Shown in pieces: positions 63,214 through 64,000 of a stretch of 64,000 nt of DNA. Each line of letters begins with the position of its first letter. Within the stretch, counting starts at the first letter, position 1. The stretch covers positions 6,150,001 to 6,214,000 of the forward strand of contig NZ_JADPZX010000001.1 in the NCBI RefSeq assembly GCF_015712165.1, given 5' to 3'. A model generated the notes under the pieces. The model had not been told where the DNA came from. It was given only the letters and a program-made list of their open reading frames with translations, and did no database searches. The translations under genes were made by a program, and so were the position numbers. Origin of the DNA: Streptomyces spinoverrucosus (lineage in GTDB: Bacteria > Actinomycetota > Actinomycetes > Streptomycetales > Streptomycetaceae).

Positions 63214-63637
63214 TCACAATGCAGCGGCCTCGCATTCGAACCAGACCGTTTTGCCGCCGTCCGCCCTCGGTTCCACTCCCCATTTGTCGGCCACCGAGTC
63301 GAGCAACAACAGCCCGCGGCCGTTCTCCGCGTCGGACGACAGCACGTTGGCCGGGACGGGGAGCCGCGGCGAACCGTCCGACACCTCCACCCGCGCGCCC
63401 GACTTCTGCCGCAGGAGCAGCAACGTGCAGCGGCGGTCCGGGACATGGCGTACGACGTTGGCGACCAGCTCCGTCACGCCGAGCTCCACCGCGTCGGCCA
63501 GGTCCGGCATCTCCCACTCCGTCAGCAGCGAGCGGACGATGCGGCGGATGTGCCGCGCCGAGTGCTCGCCCACGGCCAGGCTCATGCGGTACTGGACGGG
63601 GCGCGCGGCCAAGTAGGCCGGAGGAATGTATTCGTTC
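63214..63637 (-). CDS. RsbW-like anti-sigma/HATPase protein
   Basis: 140 residues from GTG 63637. ATP-binding fold of the GHKL family: VTELVANVVRHV (N box), SDGSPRLPVPANVLSSDAEN with GRGLLLLDSVADKWG (G box). Such proteins pair with XRE/DUF397 regulators in actinomycetes (WhiJ-like systems). Divergent from the XRE gene. The 250 bp between 62966 and 63213 show no gene. Confidence 0.88.
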
Positions 63638-63731
63638 ACGCTACGAGGCTGGCCAGCCGCGACTACTCTGGGCAACGGAACGGATACAACCCGTCCCAAT
63701 GTGGGCGGAGTTGCGTGAGAGGGGACCGTGC

Positions 63732-64000
63732 GTGACCCACATCAACGTCCTCGACCCGGGTGCCTCGCCGCTCGACTACTACGGGTACGAGCTGCGGCGA
63801 TTCCGGGAAGCGGCCGGACTGACACAGCGGCAGCTCGGGGAGATCATCAACTACACCGGTTCGCTGGTCGGCCAGATCGAGACCGCGCGCAAGCTGCCGA
63901 CGCCCGCTTTCAGCGAACGGGTGGACGCGGCCCTGGGGACGGGCGGTCTGCTGTCGCGACTGACCGAGCTGGTGTTGCGTAGCCAACTTCCGGCCTGGTT
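63732..64000 (+). CDS. XRE-family regulator (DUF397-linked, WhiJ/Scr1-like), cut by window end
   Basis: The N-terminal 89 residues are visible from GTG 63732 (THINVLDPGASPLDYYG). Helix-turn-helix LRRFREAAGLTQRQLGEIIN, then VGQIETARKLPTP. The remaining DUF5753-like region and a likely downstream DUF397 gene lie outside. Divergent from the RsbW-like ATPase; such trios influence development and antibiotic production. Confidence 0.9.
   Translation, partial: MTHINVLDPGASPLDYYGYELRRFREAAGLTQRQLGEIINYTGSLVGQIETARKLPTPAFSERVDAALGTGGLLSRLTELVLRSQLPAW

Overview
The window is high-GC actinobacterial DNA, almost certainly the conserved core of a Streptomyces chromosome. Supporting evidence is the codon use, the fabH-fabD-fasR group, a homodimeric AceE, a DUF397-type XRE regulator facing an RsbW-like ATPase, many promoters placed 6-7 nt before start codons, and copies of a dispersed GC-rich Streptomyces intergenic repeat. 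I see no integrase, transposase, phage genes or CRISPR array.

Layout. 1-2731: end of the fatty-acid synthase operon (fabH, fabD) and its regulator fasR, all on the minus strand. 2.9-12.6 kb: small enzymes and regulators (pirin, serine beta-lactamase-like hydrolase, GNAT, MerR plus aldo/keto reductase, DUF4429, DUF1023 hydrolase, TetR facing an MFS drug exporter, a potassium channel). 12.7-16.8 kb: aceE, a DUF3052 protein and a Bcp/AhpE peroxiredoxin. 16.9-26.9 kb: a Ter (tellurium-resistance-like) island with four TerD-type proteins, a TerC/DUF475 membrane protein, a CitE-like lyase, a 970-residue double phosphoribosyltransferase fusion and a HAD phosphatase. 27.3-33.4 kb: DedA protein, a NarL-type two-component system, FmdB zinc ribbon, membrane and lipoproteins. 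33.66 kb: tRNA-Val(UAC). 34.2 kb: a 24-codon gene for ribosomal protein bL37, easily missed. 34.5-44.3 kb: an EEP-fold hydrolase, a TetR-controlled SnoaL/NmrA operon, DoxX, a large flavoprotein and PhoD. 44.3-46.8 kb: a secreted HNH nuclease, a yybP-ykoY manganese riboswitch with its TMEM165/UPF0016 transporter, and a HAD phosphatase. 47-54 kb: a zinc-ribbon/peptidoglycan-binding protein, an MFS exporter fused to a winged helix, and several small proteins. 54.2-58.7 kb: a four-gene overlapping operon (nitroreductase, MGT-family glycosyltransferase, membrane protein, hydrolase-like protein) opposite an azoreductase and a MarR regulator. 59.2-64 kb: a GT87-PAP2 fusion, a serine-protease-like ricin-domain protein lacking the catalytic histidine, a secreted protein, and an ATPase/XRE pair cut by the window end.

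The most coherent system is the Ter island. TerD-type calcium-binding proteins and a TerC membrane partner lie beside enzymes thought from comparative genomics of Ter operons to make a nucleoside-like metabolite. Its PRTase protein carries a perfect 24-residue tandem repeat between domains. A second theme is the density of GC-rich tandem repeats (periods of 15 to 138 bp) at the 3' ends of genes or in linkers. At least three of these look like duplicated gene ends.
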